In this document: piece after piece, positions 5,791 to 14,193 of the stretch
Numbering within the stretch: the stretch's first letter is position 1
How the letters are laid out: each line of letters begins with the position of its first letter
Source of the DNA: a virus
Length of the DNA stretch: 42,044 nt
Virus record (IMG/VR): IMGVR_UViG_3300028802_000034
Span: 1 to 42,044 of that record
Reading direction: 5' to 3' (one strand)
Program-made: the position numbers and the translations under genes
The notes under the pieces: model-generated
Told to the model about the DNA's origin: nothing
The model's database searches: none
The model's input: the letters and a program-made list of their open reading frames with translations, nothing else

Positions 5791-7463
5791 CCCCCCGCCT
5801 CCAGCGCCTCGATCCGCGCCATCGCCTCCTGCAAGGCCTTGGTTACGGCGGCGAGCAGCGTCCACGGGTTCGGTGATTGCACGGCGTTGGGCGCGTCCTT
5901 CTCTGCCGTCGCCGCGCTCTTGACCATCGTGTCTTGCAGTTCATGGGCGATGAAGCCCCATTGCTCGACGTCGTTGGACTTAAACATCGGCTCTTCAGTG
6001 TGCGATCCGACTGGATTATAATCCGCGCCGGTGTATTTGATCGGACGCAGTGCCTTGACCGTGTCCCACATGCCGGGAAGGTCGATGACATCCTTCTTGA
6101 TGCGGTAGTCGGAGGTCATCCCGACGATGCCAAGGTGCTGGTCGTCGGCATACAGATGGAAGCCCCACGCCACGCCGTCCCAACTCAGATTGCTACAGAC
6201 GCTGCCGTAGGAGCCGGAAAAGCCATCCTTGCTCTGCCAGCCGTTGGAGAGTTGCACCTTGCCCCCGGACGTGACCGCCAGCGACGTGTTAGCCGAGTAG
6301 TTGAACAGGTTGAGCGTGCCGTCGGCTCTGTTCCAGAAGACCGCGCCCCTGCCGGTGCCGTCTTGGTCTTGAAAATACATAGTCGGATTGTTGTTGCTGC
6401 GGCTGTACAGAGCGCCGCCGACAGACAAAATGTCAAAACCTTGCACAGCGTAGGGCGTGTTTGCAGTGATATTACCGTTCGCTACAATGCCACCAGATAC
6501 ACCGATACCACCGCCGATGAAATTGAACTTGCCGCTCTCATAGGACAGGTATTTGGTGCCCGCACTTCCGAAGCGGTAGACGCCGTCCGTGGTGCTGCCG
6601 CCGAGGCTCTGAAATACGCCGTTAGACGCGATGAACGCGTATGTCGCTCCCGTGCTTTGACCTCGGAAGGCTGTGCCGTTATTGGCGTCGATGTAATTCC
6701 AGCCGGTGCTGGCACTATCGATAAAAAGACTGCCATAGATGCCGCGTGCGGTGAGCGGCGTTACCCCTGAAGAAGGTACGCTGATGGTAGCGCCATTGCC
6801 CATGTTCACATGACCATCGACGAGGCCTATCGTGAACGGTCGCAACGCGTTCCAAGGCCCCGTCGGATCACCATTGTTGGTCAGCAGCGTGTACATATTA
6901 CCGCCGTCGTTGCGGTAGATGACGCCGTAGCCGCCGTTCTGAAGCCTCACGCCATCGGGCGCACTGATGGCGAGCGTCCCGCTCATGGTGTCGCCGGTGG
7001 TGTTCACATAGCGCGTGTCGAGGTCGGCGAAGCCTGCGGGTTGCTGCACCCACGCACCCCACGTCCCGTAAGTCTTAACCCTGACGTATTTGGGGCTAGC
7101 GCCGCCGTCTATTACGCGGTTCTCCAGCACTAACGTGTCGGGATTTATCGCATAACAAATACCGACAAAATAGTTGGTGCTGTTTGGCGCGTTTGTTGCC
7201 CCCGGCGCGGAGAAAAACGAGCCAGACACGAACGGAAACGTGTCGTAGTTGGTGACTAGCTGGTCCCTCTCCTCGCCCTTCAGATTGGTCAGCGCATCGT
7301 GCGCGTTGTTTGCGCCGGTACCTCCGGCCACGATCGGGCGCGGCGTGTTCAGGTCCAGCTCCACGTCGCGCGTGAAGCCGTTGTAGACCGGGCTTTCGAC
7401 TGTCGTGTCGGTTACGACGTCGGGGAACGGCTGGCGGTAAATTCCAGAACCATCACGCGGCAT
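5787..7463 (-). CDS. Tail fibre with C-terminal S74 intramolecular chaperone
   Basis: This 558-aa protein is a receptor-binding fibre. The N-terminus (MPRDGSGIYRQPFPDVVTDT) matches the virion-attachment end common in phage fibres, followed by PIVAGGTGANNAHDALTNL and repetitive beta-rich shaft sequence. The C-terminal ~110 residues form a Peptidase_S74 chaperone: SDYRIKKDV carries the Ser and Lys of the self-cleavage site, followed by QWGFIAHELQ and a terminal coiled coil (MARIEALEAGG). In this family the chaperone trimerises the shaft and is then cleaved off. The part around DGVYRFGSAGTKYLSYESGK is clearly paralogous to the collagen-like fibre at 17444-19393. Confidence 0.9.
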   Translation of the reverse strand: MPRDGSGIYRQPFPDVVTDTTVESPVYNGFTRDVELDLNTPRPIVAGGTGANNAHDALTNLKGEERDQLVTNYDTFPFVSGSFFSAPGATNAPNSTNYFVGICYAINPDTLVLENRVIDGGASPKYVRVKTYGTWGAWVQQPAGFADLDTRYVNTTGDTMSGTLAISAPDGVRLQNGGYGVIYRNDGGNMYTLLTNNGDPTGPWNALRPFTIGLVDGHVNMGNGATISVPSSGVTPLTARGIYGSLFIDSASTGWNYIDANNGTAFRGQSTGATYAFIASNGVFQSLGGSTTDGVYRFGSAGTKYLSYESGKFNFIGGGIGVSGGIVANGNITANTPYAVQGFDILSVGGALYSRSNNNPTMYFQDQDGTGRGAVFWNRADGTLNLFNYSANTSLAVTSGGKVQLSNGWQSKDGFSGSYGSVCSNLSWDGVAWGFHLYADDQHLGIVGMTSDYRIKKDVIDLPGMWDTVKALRPIKYTGADYNPVGSHTEEPMFKSNDVEQWGFIAHELQDTMVKSAATAEKDAPNAVQSPNPWTLLAAVTKALQEAMARIEALEAGG

Positions 7464-7467
7464 TGCT

Positions 7468-9504
7468 TCACCTCATCAGGTATTCGTCGAAGGCGGGTCC
7501 GAGCAGCATGCCCGTGCCCTGCGCGATCCCGCGCGTGGTCCTGTTGACGGCCGCCGCCGGTGCCGCCGTGCCGCGAATATGCGACAGCAGCGCGTTGCGG
7601 AGCTGCGACACCTCGGCGGGATCCCGCGCCGCCAGTATACGTGCCATCGCCTCGCGCTGCGCCTGCTTCTGCGCCTCGATCATCTGCCCGAGGCCCCAGC
7701 GCCCGGCCTGCTCGACGGTGCCCGCGAGGTTGCGCGTCGGCACCGGCATGGTGGCTAGGCCGCTGGTCTTCTCGGCGGCCTGCGTGTTGGCGGTCTTCGA
7801 TCCCTGCACCACCTCCTGATAGGTCTCGCGGAAGTGCCGGTTGCGGGCGACGCTCTCGCGCACCGCATCCGCCGCTTCGGGACCGAAGATCTGTCCCAGC
7901 TTGTCGGCGTTGTAGCTCTGGGGGCCGCCGATAGTCCGCTCCAGCGTGGGCAGCGCCTGCGCGTCGGTGCCGGTGGTGCGGATGCGGCGATCGATGTCGG
8001 CGCGCGTGCCCTGCCGCAGTCGCAGGTTTGCCGATGGCGGGCCGGGAGGAGCCTCCCCCCTCGGCACGGCGTTGACCTGCATCAGGTCGCGCAGGTCTTC
8101 CGGCGGCAGCGCCTTCTTGCCGGTGTCGAGGACCGTGCTGCCGCGCTTCAGCTCTTCGCCTGCAATGGCATTAGCCTGATAGATGGCGTCGGCCTGCTTG
8201 ATGCCGGGGACGTGGTCTGCCAGATGCTTGTCGATGATGTTGCGCGCGTTCGTCAGTACGCCGGTCTCGTAGTTGGCTCCCTTGGCCTGCGCGGCCGGGA
8301 TCAGATCCTGATCGATGTGGTGCCGCACGGCGAGCCACGCCTGCGGGTCGCGATCAGGTTGCCCGGACCGGTTGGCACCGAGGCCCCGCGCCAGCAGCTT
8401 GTCCTGTACGCCCTTGAGGCTGATCCTAGATGTCTCTTCCAGCGCCGCCAGTTGGGCCATTGCCGCGTTGGTTTCGGCGGGCGGCAGCACCTGCCCCGCG
8501 AGGCGCGGGTCGTACTCTTCCTTGTTGATCCTGACCCGGTTGGCGTCCAGCTCCTCGCCGATCTTGCTGACGCGCGGCACCGGCCCGATCGCCGCCTCCG
8601 CGTCGGCCTGCAGCCTGCCGACCGTGCCGCGATCGCGCTCCAGCAGGGCTTGGGTGATGCCGGTGCGGTTCTCCCCGATGCCGAGATTGGCCGCTGCCGC
8701 CGTCGTCCGCATCGACGGCCCGGCGTCCGGCAGCATGGCGTCCGGCCCATAGCGCGGCAGATCCTCCAGCCCCTGCACGTCGGCGCGCCCGGCGCGGATG
8801 ATCGGTTCAGGGAACACCGGGTTGCGGTAATCCTTCCACTTGCTGTAGGCCGCTCCAGCGCCGCCGCCGATCGCCTCGCCGACCAAGCCACCGGCAGCGC
8901 CGAATGCGCCGCCGACGAGGGCGTTAACGGCGTAGTCCTTCGGGTTGCCGCTGTAGGTCTGCCCGGCCCCGCTGAGGGTGCCGAGGGCAGCGCCCTCCAG
9001 TGCGCCTTGCCCGGCGCGTAGTCCAATGTTGGCACCCTCCCGCGAGAAGCCGAGGCCGCTGCGCGCCAGCCCGACGCCGGTGCCGAGGCCACCGGCGATG
9101 TTGCCCGCGATGTGGAAGCCGGGGTGCCTCTTGCGCATCTCCTCCTCGGCCGCCGCCACCTTGTCGGTGCCCGCGCCCCAAGATGCCGAGCCGCCCCGCA
9201 GGTAATCGACCCCGCCGAGGGCGCGGTTCATCATGCCGAAGGTGGCGGCGTTGCCAGCGCCCATCCCGAACGTCGCGACGCGATCCTCAGCCCCGGCGAT
9301 TGCGCTGTCGGGGCCGCTGACCTTGGCCGGGCTGCGGACGCCTCTGGCCGTGCGCAGCGCCGCCCGCTCGAACGGGTCATCCGGCGGCTGGCCGTGCGGC
9401 GGCCCGCCGCCGGTCTGGGCCTTGATCCACGCCTCTACCGCATCGTCCTGCGCGGCCGGTTTGGTCTGCGCATTGATCCATGCGTCGACGTCGGGTTCAG
9501 CCAC
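7468..9504 (-). CDS. Large glycine/alanine-rich internal virion (DNA ejection) protein candidate (678 aa)
   Basis: The start is GTG (9504), with AAGGGAGG upstream and its G shared with the preceding TAG stop. Two short N-terminal repeats (DAWINAQT, EAWIKAQT) are followed by a long Gly/Ala-rich, weakly hydrophobic region at about residues 75-225. A helical, charged C-terminal half follows. The order after a lysozyme-domain protein and before the fibre matches podovirus internal/ejection proteins that form a conduit through the envelope. No enzymatic motif is seen and the family is not recognised with certainty. Confidence 0.6.
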   Translation of the reverse strand: MAEPDVDAWINAQTKPAAQDDAVEAWIKAQTGGGPPHGQPPDDPFERAALRTARGVRSPAKVSGPDSAIAGAEDRVATFGMGAGNAATFGMMNRALGGVDYLRGGSASWGAGTDKVAAAEEEMRKRHPGFHIAGNIAGGLGTGVGLARSGLGFSREGANIGLRAGQGALEGAALGTLSGAGQTYSGNPKDYAVNALVGGAFGAAGGLVGEAIGGGAGAAYSKWKDYRNPVFPEPIIRAGRADVQGLEDLPRYGPDAMLPDAGPSMRTTAAAANLGIGENRTGITQALLERDRGTVGRLQADAEAAIGPVPRVSKIGEELDANRVRINKEEYDPRLAGQVLPPAETNAAMAQLAALEETSRISLKGVQDKLLARGLGANRSGQPDRDPQAWLAVRHHIDQDLIPAAQAKGANYETGVLTNARNIIDKHLADHVPGIKQADAIYQANAIAGEELKRGSTVLDTGKKALPPEDLRDLMQVNAVPRGEAPPGPPSANLRLRQGTRADIDRRIRTTGTDAQALPTLERTIGGPQSYNADKLGQIFGPEAADAVRESVARNRHFRETYQEVVQGSKTANTQAAEKTSGLATMPVPTRNLAGTVEQAGRWGLGQMIEAQKQAQREAMARILAARDPAEVSQLRNALLSHIRGTAAPAAAVNRTTRGIAQGTGMLLGPAFDEYLMR

Positions 9505-11915
9505 TACTGGCCTCCCTTCTGCAGCAGGTCACGAACCACGCCAGCCTTCGGGTGGTTCGGGTTCTGTTGTAGCCACTGCTGCATCGTGGCGTTGTCGGGG
9601 ATGGCAGGCGCTGGCGCTTTGTTCGGGTTGGTCGCGTCGGTGTACTCCTTGACCCGGTCAGACAGCGCCCTTGCTTCCTGCTGCAGCGCCAGCATTCGCT
9701 TGACGCCCTCGCCTCTGGTGATGCCGCCAGCATCCAGCGGGATCAGCGTCAGACCTGCCACCTCGGAGCGCGCCAGCTTGTTCTTCGCCAGCCCCTCCAT
9801 GGTGTCGAAGATCAGCCGGTTGCCGCCGTCGGTCTTCGACAGCGCGAACAGGCTGTTTTTGAAGTGCTCGCCGTCGAAGTCCGACGCGGGGCCGCTGCCG
9901 GGTGCGCGCTGCGTCGGGATCATGCGGCTGACGCCAGCCTGCAGGGCCTGCAGCTCGTCCAGCCCATCGGTCTTGATGCCCCAATTGCCCAGCGCCAGCC
10001 TCATGACCGCGCCGGGGCCGGTGCCGACCTTGGCGGCGAGGGCGCGCATCTGCGCCACCTGCCGCAGCTCGTCGGCGGCGGCGTCGCCGGTCTCAAACGT
10101 CTTGACGAAGTGCTGGGACAGCTTCTGCTGCGCCTCCTCGTCGCCCTTCTCCTGCGGCTTGTTGTCGGAGTTGACCTTGATGTGGGTTCCGGCCGGGCCG
10201 TACTGGATCTTGCCGTCGCGCGTCATGGCGGCCGGGAGGCTGTCGGGGATGCCGTAGGCCTTGCGCTGTTCCGGCGTCAGCGGCGTCGGAACATCCGCCT
10301 CCAGCTCCCGGCGCGCCTTCTCGGCGGCGTAGATCTTCTCCGGCGCGTTCTGGTCGACCCACCGCTTGCGCAGGTCGTTGTACTCCAGCAGCGTCTGGTC
10401 GTTGACCGCCTTGATCTGCGCCTTGGCGTCCTCGACGTGCTTCATCGCCATGGCGCGGCCGGTATCCGACACGCGCGGATCCGAGGCGACGCCCTCGAAG
10501 TACCTGATCCGGTCGTTGGTCATCGGCAGCAGCTTGGGTGCCGGCGGCTGCTCCAGCCGCTGCGCGGGGGGTGCCTTGTGGATGACCGGCCCGGCGGGCG
10601 CGTCCGTGGCGACTGGCGGGACCGCCGCCGCCTGCGCGATCTGCGGACCCGGCACCGGCGGGGTTTGCGGGGCGATGGCGCGGGTGATGTTGTTGCGCTG
10701 CTGGTCGCGCTGCTGGACGCTGTCGACGACCGACTGCCCGACCGGCCCGCTCACGGTAGCGCCCGTCACCGGCGGCATGTCCGACTGCACGTCACCGGTC
10801 TTCCCGAGAGCCGCAGTCGGCGCGTAGGACATTGCCGATGTCGGCCCTGCCATTCCCGTCACTTCTGCCAAAAGGCTGTCCTGAGCCGCCGCAGGGCCAC
10901 CGGGAGGCTGTCCACGATCGGCGACGACGGCCGCGTTGGTGTCCCTCGGGTCGGGACCGCCGGGCATGGCGTAGTAGGCCATGATCTTGTCGGCCGCCGC
11001 CCGGCCGCCGAGGCCGCCGGCGTTGTTGACCGACAGGTTGTAGGCCGGGGCATTGCCGGTGCCCGAGAGCATCTTCACGGCCGTCCCTGCGCCCTGCTGG
11101 TGCGCCAGCGCCAGTTCCCCCGGTGTAGGCGGGCGGCCGAGGCCGCGCTCCAGCACGGCGGCATTGTCGTCGGTCAGCTTGTTGGCGGCGTCGATCGAGG
11201 CGTTGACGTCGGTGCGGCGATCGCCGCCCGGCCCGACCAGACCGTACTGCCTGCCGGTGCTGCGGATGAACTGGAACGGCCCGGCGGCCCCGGTCGGGGA
11301 CACCTCACCGGGGGTCTGCGCTTCCTTGCCCGCCAGCTGCCCGAGATAGGCGCGCCGGGTCGGATCCTGAATGCGCTCGCGCAGCGCCGCCGCCAGATAG
11401 GCGGGCGGCGGCCGGAACCCGGGCGGCGGCGCGCCCGGCGCTGGCGGAGCGGCAGCTGCAGCGGCCTGCGGCGGCTGCTGGGGGTCTTCCACGTCGAGCG
11501 ACCTCGTGGCGGCCGGTGCCATCGCCACCGCACCGCTGCCCGGCGCAGCCGCGCGGGGAGGCGTCGGAGGCGGCGGCGGCGTAACCGCCGCCGGCGGGGA
11601 AGGCGGCGGCGGTGCCGAGACCGGCGGCGTCTGCGGCAGCGAATACGGCGTCACCGATGGGGGCACGTCCGGCGGTGCTCCGCTGATGCGGCCCGCCTCG
11701 TAGCCGCGCGCCTCGTTCGCCTGCTTGTTGGTCTCGTAGTCGTAGTAGCGTTCCCCGAGCGCCTCGCCGATCGCGGACAGCCCCTCGCCGATGTTCTTGG
11801 GGGCGCGGCTCTGCCGCGCCGCCATTGCTGCGGCGATCTTGCGCCGCTGCTGGATGCTCTCGTAGGTCGGCGCGGCCTTGCCCGCCGGGTCGAAGATGAA
11901 ATCGAGCACGCCCAT
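9504..11915 (-). CDS. Virion protein with lytic transglycosylase-like domain (803 aa)
   Basis: This is a very large, modular late protein. Residues 80-175 are a Pro/Ala-rich disordered linker. At about 188-290, YLGQLAGKEAQTPGEVSPTG followed by AAGPFQFIRSTGRQYGL resembles the SLT/lysozyme fold, with Glu198 as candidate catalytic acid and SPTGAAGPFQF as the conserved substrate-cleft motif. Downstream are low-complexity and helical segments (DRIRYFEGVASDPRVSDTGR and beyond). In podoviruses such proteins are packed in the virion and open the peptidoglycan during DNA entry. It overlaps its neighbours by one base at each end (TAATG and TAGTG). Confidence 0.75.
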   Translation of the reverse strand: MGVLDFIFDPAGKAAPTYESIQQRRKIAAAMAARQSRAPKNIGEGLSAIGEALGERYYDYETNKQANEARGYEAGRISGAPPDVPPSVTPYSLPQTPPVSAPPPPSPPAAVTPPPPPTPPRAAAPGSGAVAMAPAATRSLDVEDPQQPPQAAAAAAPPAPGAPPPGFRPPPAYLAAALRERIQDPTRRAYLGQLAGKEAQTPGEVSPTGAAGPFQFIRSTGRQYGLVGPGGDRRTDVNASIDAANKLTDDNAAVLERGLGRPPTPGELALAHQQGAGTAVKMLSGTGNAPAYNLSVNNAGGLGGRAAADKIMAYYAMPGGPDPRDTNAAVVADRGQPPGGPAAAQDSLLAEVTGMAGPTSAMSYAPTAALGKTGDVQSDMPPVTGATVSGPVGQSVVDSVQQRDQQRNNITRAIAPQTPPVPGPQIAQAAAVPPVATDAPAGPVIHKAPPAQRLEQPPAPKLLPMTNDRIRYFEGVASDPRVSDTGRAMAMKHVEDAKAQIKAVNDQTLLEYNDLRKRWVDQNAPEKIYAAEKARRELEADVPTPLTPEQRKAYGIPDSLPAAMTRDGKIQYGPAGTHIKVNSDNKPQEKGDEEAQQKLSQHFVKTFETGDAAADELRQVAQMRALAAKVGTGPGAVMRLALGNWGIKTDGLDELQALQAGVSRMIPTQRAPGSGPASDFDGEHFKNSLFALSKTDGGNRLIFDTMEGLAKNKLARSEVAGLTLIPLDAGGITRGEGVKRMLALQQEARALSDRVKEYTDATNPNKAPAPAIPDNATMQQWLQQNPNHPKAGVVRDLLQKGGQ

Positions 11916-13327
11916 TATGCCGCCCTCAGAATGTTGCCCATCACCCGGCGGGTGTCGATGTGCTTGACGCCGCCGATCGTCTGAACCGCACCGCGATCCT
12001 GCCGCTCGACGTCCTGCGCCATCGGGCCGACGTGTCGCGCACCGTTCGGGTCACCCTTGTACTCGTACTCGTAGATCGGCAGCTCCTCGCGACCGTCATT
12101 GTTGTTGGCGGAGAACACCGTGCCGATCTTACTGATGTTCTTCTTGACGCGCCGGTCGGACGGCTTGATGGCCGCCGCACCGAGACCCATGATGCCGCCG
12201 AGCAGGGCGTTGGTGTTGGTCGACTGCTGCTGGTAGACGCCCATCTGGTTCTGGAAGTTCTGGTTGATGATCCCGGCGACGTCGGTGGTCGCGATCTGCG
12301 ATCCCGGAGTGTTAATGAAATTGGGCTGGCTGATCTGCGACCCCGACAGCAGCGCTGATGTCTCATTGATCGGCTGGTTGCGGTAGGCGTACTGCTCCTG
12401 CATGTACTGATTGCGCGCGGTCTGGTCGGCGTTGAACGCCGACTGCGCCTGCGACAGGTTCTGCGCCTGTCCTGCGTTGTAGAATTGCGCCTGCGTCGCG
12501 TTCTGCCCGAACCGCTGCCCCTGCGCCTGATTGGCAAACGTGCCGCGACCCAGCGCCTGATCGTAGGCCTGCTGCTGCGCGGAGTTCTCGAACCCGGCCT
12601 CCTTGGCGGCCATGTCCATCATGCGCTGCTGCTCGGTGCCAGCTTGGCCCACCGCCGCGAAGCGCGCGTCGTTGGACTGTCGGTTGTAGTCGTCCATCGC
12701 CGAGGTGTAGGCCTGCGAACCATAGCGAATGCCTTGATCCGCCAAGCGCTGCTCGATGTTGGTGCGCTCTCTCGACAGCTGCGGGTTCATGCGCGCCATC
12801 AGGCTGTCTTCGACGCGCTGACGATCGGCAGAGAAGTTGTCCGCAGGGCCGTAGCCGCGCACGATATTGCCCGCGTCGCCGAAGGTCGACTGGATCTGAC
12901 CGGCATCGGCGATCGAGGTCTGCGCGCCGGGGATGTTGCGGATGGTGTTCGGGTCGCCGCGCGCCGGTGCCGCCGACAGGTCGATGTTCTGGCCGAGGAT
13001 CGCGCCCATGCGCTGGGTCTGGTTGTTCGCCAGCGTCGCCATGCCGAGCTTGCTGGCGTCGGTCTGGGTCTTGATCGCCTTCTGCCCCTCCGACAGCTCC
13101 TGCGTCGCCGTCCGCAGCGGGATGTTGTAGGTGCTGTTGGTGGTCGGGTCGGTCCAGCTGTAGTTGCCTGTGGTGTCGTAGCGGATAGAGCCGTCGGGCG
13201 TGTTCTGGTTGACCTGATTGAGCATGGTGTTCGCAACCGCCGTCGACACGTTGGTGCCGGTGGCGGCTGCAGCCGTTGCTATCGGGTTAGGCGGTGTCGG
13301 CGCGTCGTTGCCACAACAGGAACCCAT
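11915..13327 (-). CDS. Gln-rich virion protein with C-terminal S74-like domain (470 aa)
   Basis: The N-terminus MGSCCGNDAPTPPNP is followed by long helical, Gln/Ala/Asn-rich sequence (for example AQAQFYNAGQAQNLSQAQSA). The C-terminus SDRRVKKNISKIGTVF, then LPIYEYEYKGDPNGARHVGP and MAQDVE, matches the S74/fibre-chaperone family, keeping the SDxRxK signature. Proteins of this composition occur in many podoviruses of Proteobacteria next to GNAT-like and internal-virion genes and are usually called tail or internal proteins. The start ATG at 13327 follows AAGGAAG. Whether self-cleavage occurs is unknown. Confidence 0.75.
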   Translation of the reverse strand: MGSCCGNDAPTPPNPIATAAAATGTNVSTAVANTMLNQVNQNTPDGSIRYDTTGNYSWTDPTTNSTYNIPLRTATQELSEGQKAIKTQTDASKLGMATLANNQTQRMGAILGQNIDLSAAPARGDPNTIRNIPGAQTSIADAGQIQSTFGDAGNIVRGYGPADNFSADRQRVEDSLMARMNPQLSRERTNIEQRLADQGIRYGSQAYTSAMDDYNRQSNDARFAAVGQAGTEQQRMMDMAAKEAGFENSAQQQAYDQALGRGTFANQAQGQRFGQNATQAQFYNAGQAQNLSQAQSAFNADQTARNQYMQEQYAYRNQPINETSALLSGSQISQPNFINTPGSQIATTDVAGIINQNFQNQMGVYQQQSTNTNALLGGIMGLGAAAIKPSDRRVKKNISKIGTVFSANNNDGREELPIYEYEYKGDPNGARHVGPMAQDVERQDRGAVQTIGGVKHIDTRRVMGNILRAA

Positions 13328-13338
13328 GGCGGTCTTCC

Positions 13339-13857
13339 TTACGCTGCTGCTTCTGTTCGGACATCACGCAGGTGATGGCCGTATCGCTTGCAGAACTTCG
13401 CCTCCAGCCAGTCTTCGTAGGTCAGCAGCGCGAGGACGCCGTCCTCGTTGCGGCCGCCGGCGCGCGGGATCTTGATCAGGCTGAAGTTCATCGCCGCCAG
13501 CATCCGCATCACATGCTCGCTGCGCGCGGATGTCCGCGTGATCAGCATCTGGCACCCGCAGTCGAGGAACGGGTACTGGAACATGATAGCCAGCGTCTGC
13601 GGCGTCAGCCAGCGCCGTCGCGGCCGCGCATCGATGCTGACCTCGATGGTGCCCGCCTCCGGGTGCCAGTTGAAGTAGACGAGGCCAGCGACCAGCTCCG
13701 GGACGCTCTCGTCGCCGGGGTCATCGACGACGCCGATCGCCTTCAGGTTCTTGTCGCCGAACCCCGAACCCCACTCGGTGAAACCCGAGGCGAGCTTGGA
13801 GCGAGCCACGAAGTCCGCGACCAGACGATCCTGATTGTAGAGATACTTCAGCGGCAT
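13339..13857 (-). CDS. GNAT-fold virion-region protein (172 aa)
   Basis: The sequence follows the GNAT-like proteins encoded in structural operons of alphaproteobacterial phages: an N-terminal helix (NQDRLVADFVARS), central strands (AIGVVDD, LVAGLVYFNWHPEAGTIEVS), a helix after RRRWLTPQTLAIMFQYPF, then CGCQMLITRTSARSEHVMRM and MNFSLIKIPRAGGRNED. Whether it binds acetyl-CoA is unclear because the pyrophosphate-binding loop (Q/RxxGxG/A) is not obvious. The ATG directly follows the TAG stop of the upstream gene in the same frame. It may acetylate a virion or host protein or may only use the fold structurally. Confidence 0.72.
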   Translation of the reverse strand: MPLKYLYNQDRLVADFVARSKLASGFTEWGSGFGDKNLKAIGVVDDPGDESVPELVAGLVYFNWHPEAGTIEVSIDARPRRRWLTPQTLAIMFQYPFLDCGCQMLITRTSARSEHVMRMLAAMNFSLIKIPRAGGRNEDGVLALLTYEDWLEAKFCKRYGHHLRDVRTEAAA

Positions 13858-14193
13858 CTACATCCCCGGCTGTTTCATCATCGGCTGCTGCATCGATGCC
13901 TGCGGCATCGCGTTCGCGCCCGGCTGCATCGCGCCGCCTCCCGGCTGCTGCATCAGGCCCCCCATCGGAGGCGCAGGCGCGGCCATCGGTGCCTGCTGCG
14001 GCATCGCTCCGCCGATCGGCGCGCCCTGCGGCGGTGCCCCCGGCACCGGCTGCTGCGGCATGCCGGGTGCCATGTTCATCTGCGGCATCTGCGGCAGCGG
14101 CGTCTGCGGCTGTGGCTGGTTGATCTGCATCAAGGCCTGCGTGATCGCATCGCGCTGCTGCTCAACGCCCGTGTTCTGATAAGGTGACGGCAT
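13858..14193 (-). CDS. Pro/Gln/Met-rich low-complexity late protein (111 aa)
   Basis: After an ordinary N-terminus (MPSPYQNTGVEQQRDAITQA) the protein becomes a Pro-Gln-Met-Gly-Ala sequence with repeated PQ, MPQ and GMPQQP units, and is probably disordered. Initiation uses GGAGGAGG, which also encodes the terminal glycines of the upstream gene, with TAG and ATG abutting. It ends in ATG TAG and the next gene's ATG follows in frame. A linker or assembly role in the virion is possible; there is no recognised family. Confidence 0.65.
   Translation of the reverse strand: MPSPYQNTGVEQQRDAITQALMQINQPQPQTPLPQMPQMNMAPGMPQQPVPGAPPQGAPIGGAMPQQAPMAAPAPPMGGLMQQPGGGAMQPGANAMPQASMQQPMMKQPGM

Noticed and set aside
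9864-11984. Very long plus-strand open frame (706 codons) opposite two late genes
   Set aside because: It is Arg/Leu/Gly/Val-rich with no domain, lacks a ribosome site, and lies antisense to well-supported minus-strand genes. GC-rich codon use often leaves the antisense frame open.
13305-13327. Another copy of the CACAACAGGA leader on the plus strand
   Set aside because: It is the reverse complement of codons for MGSCCGN at the start of a minus-strand gene, with no rightward gene following.
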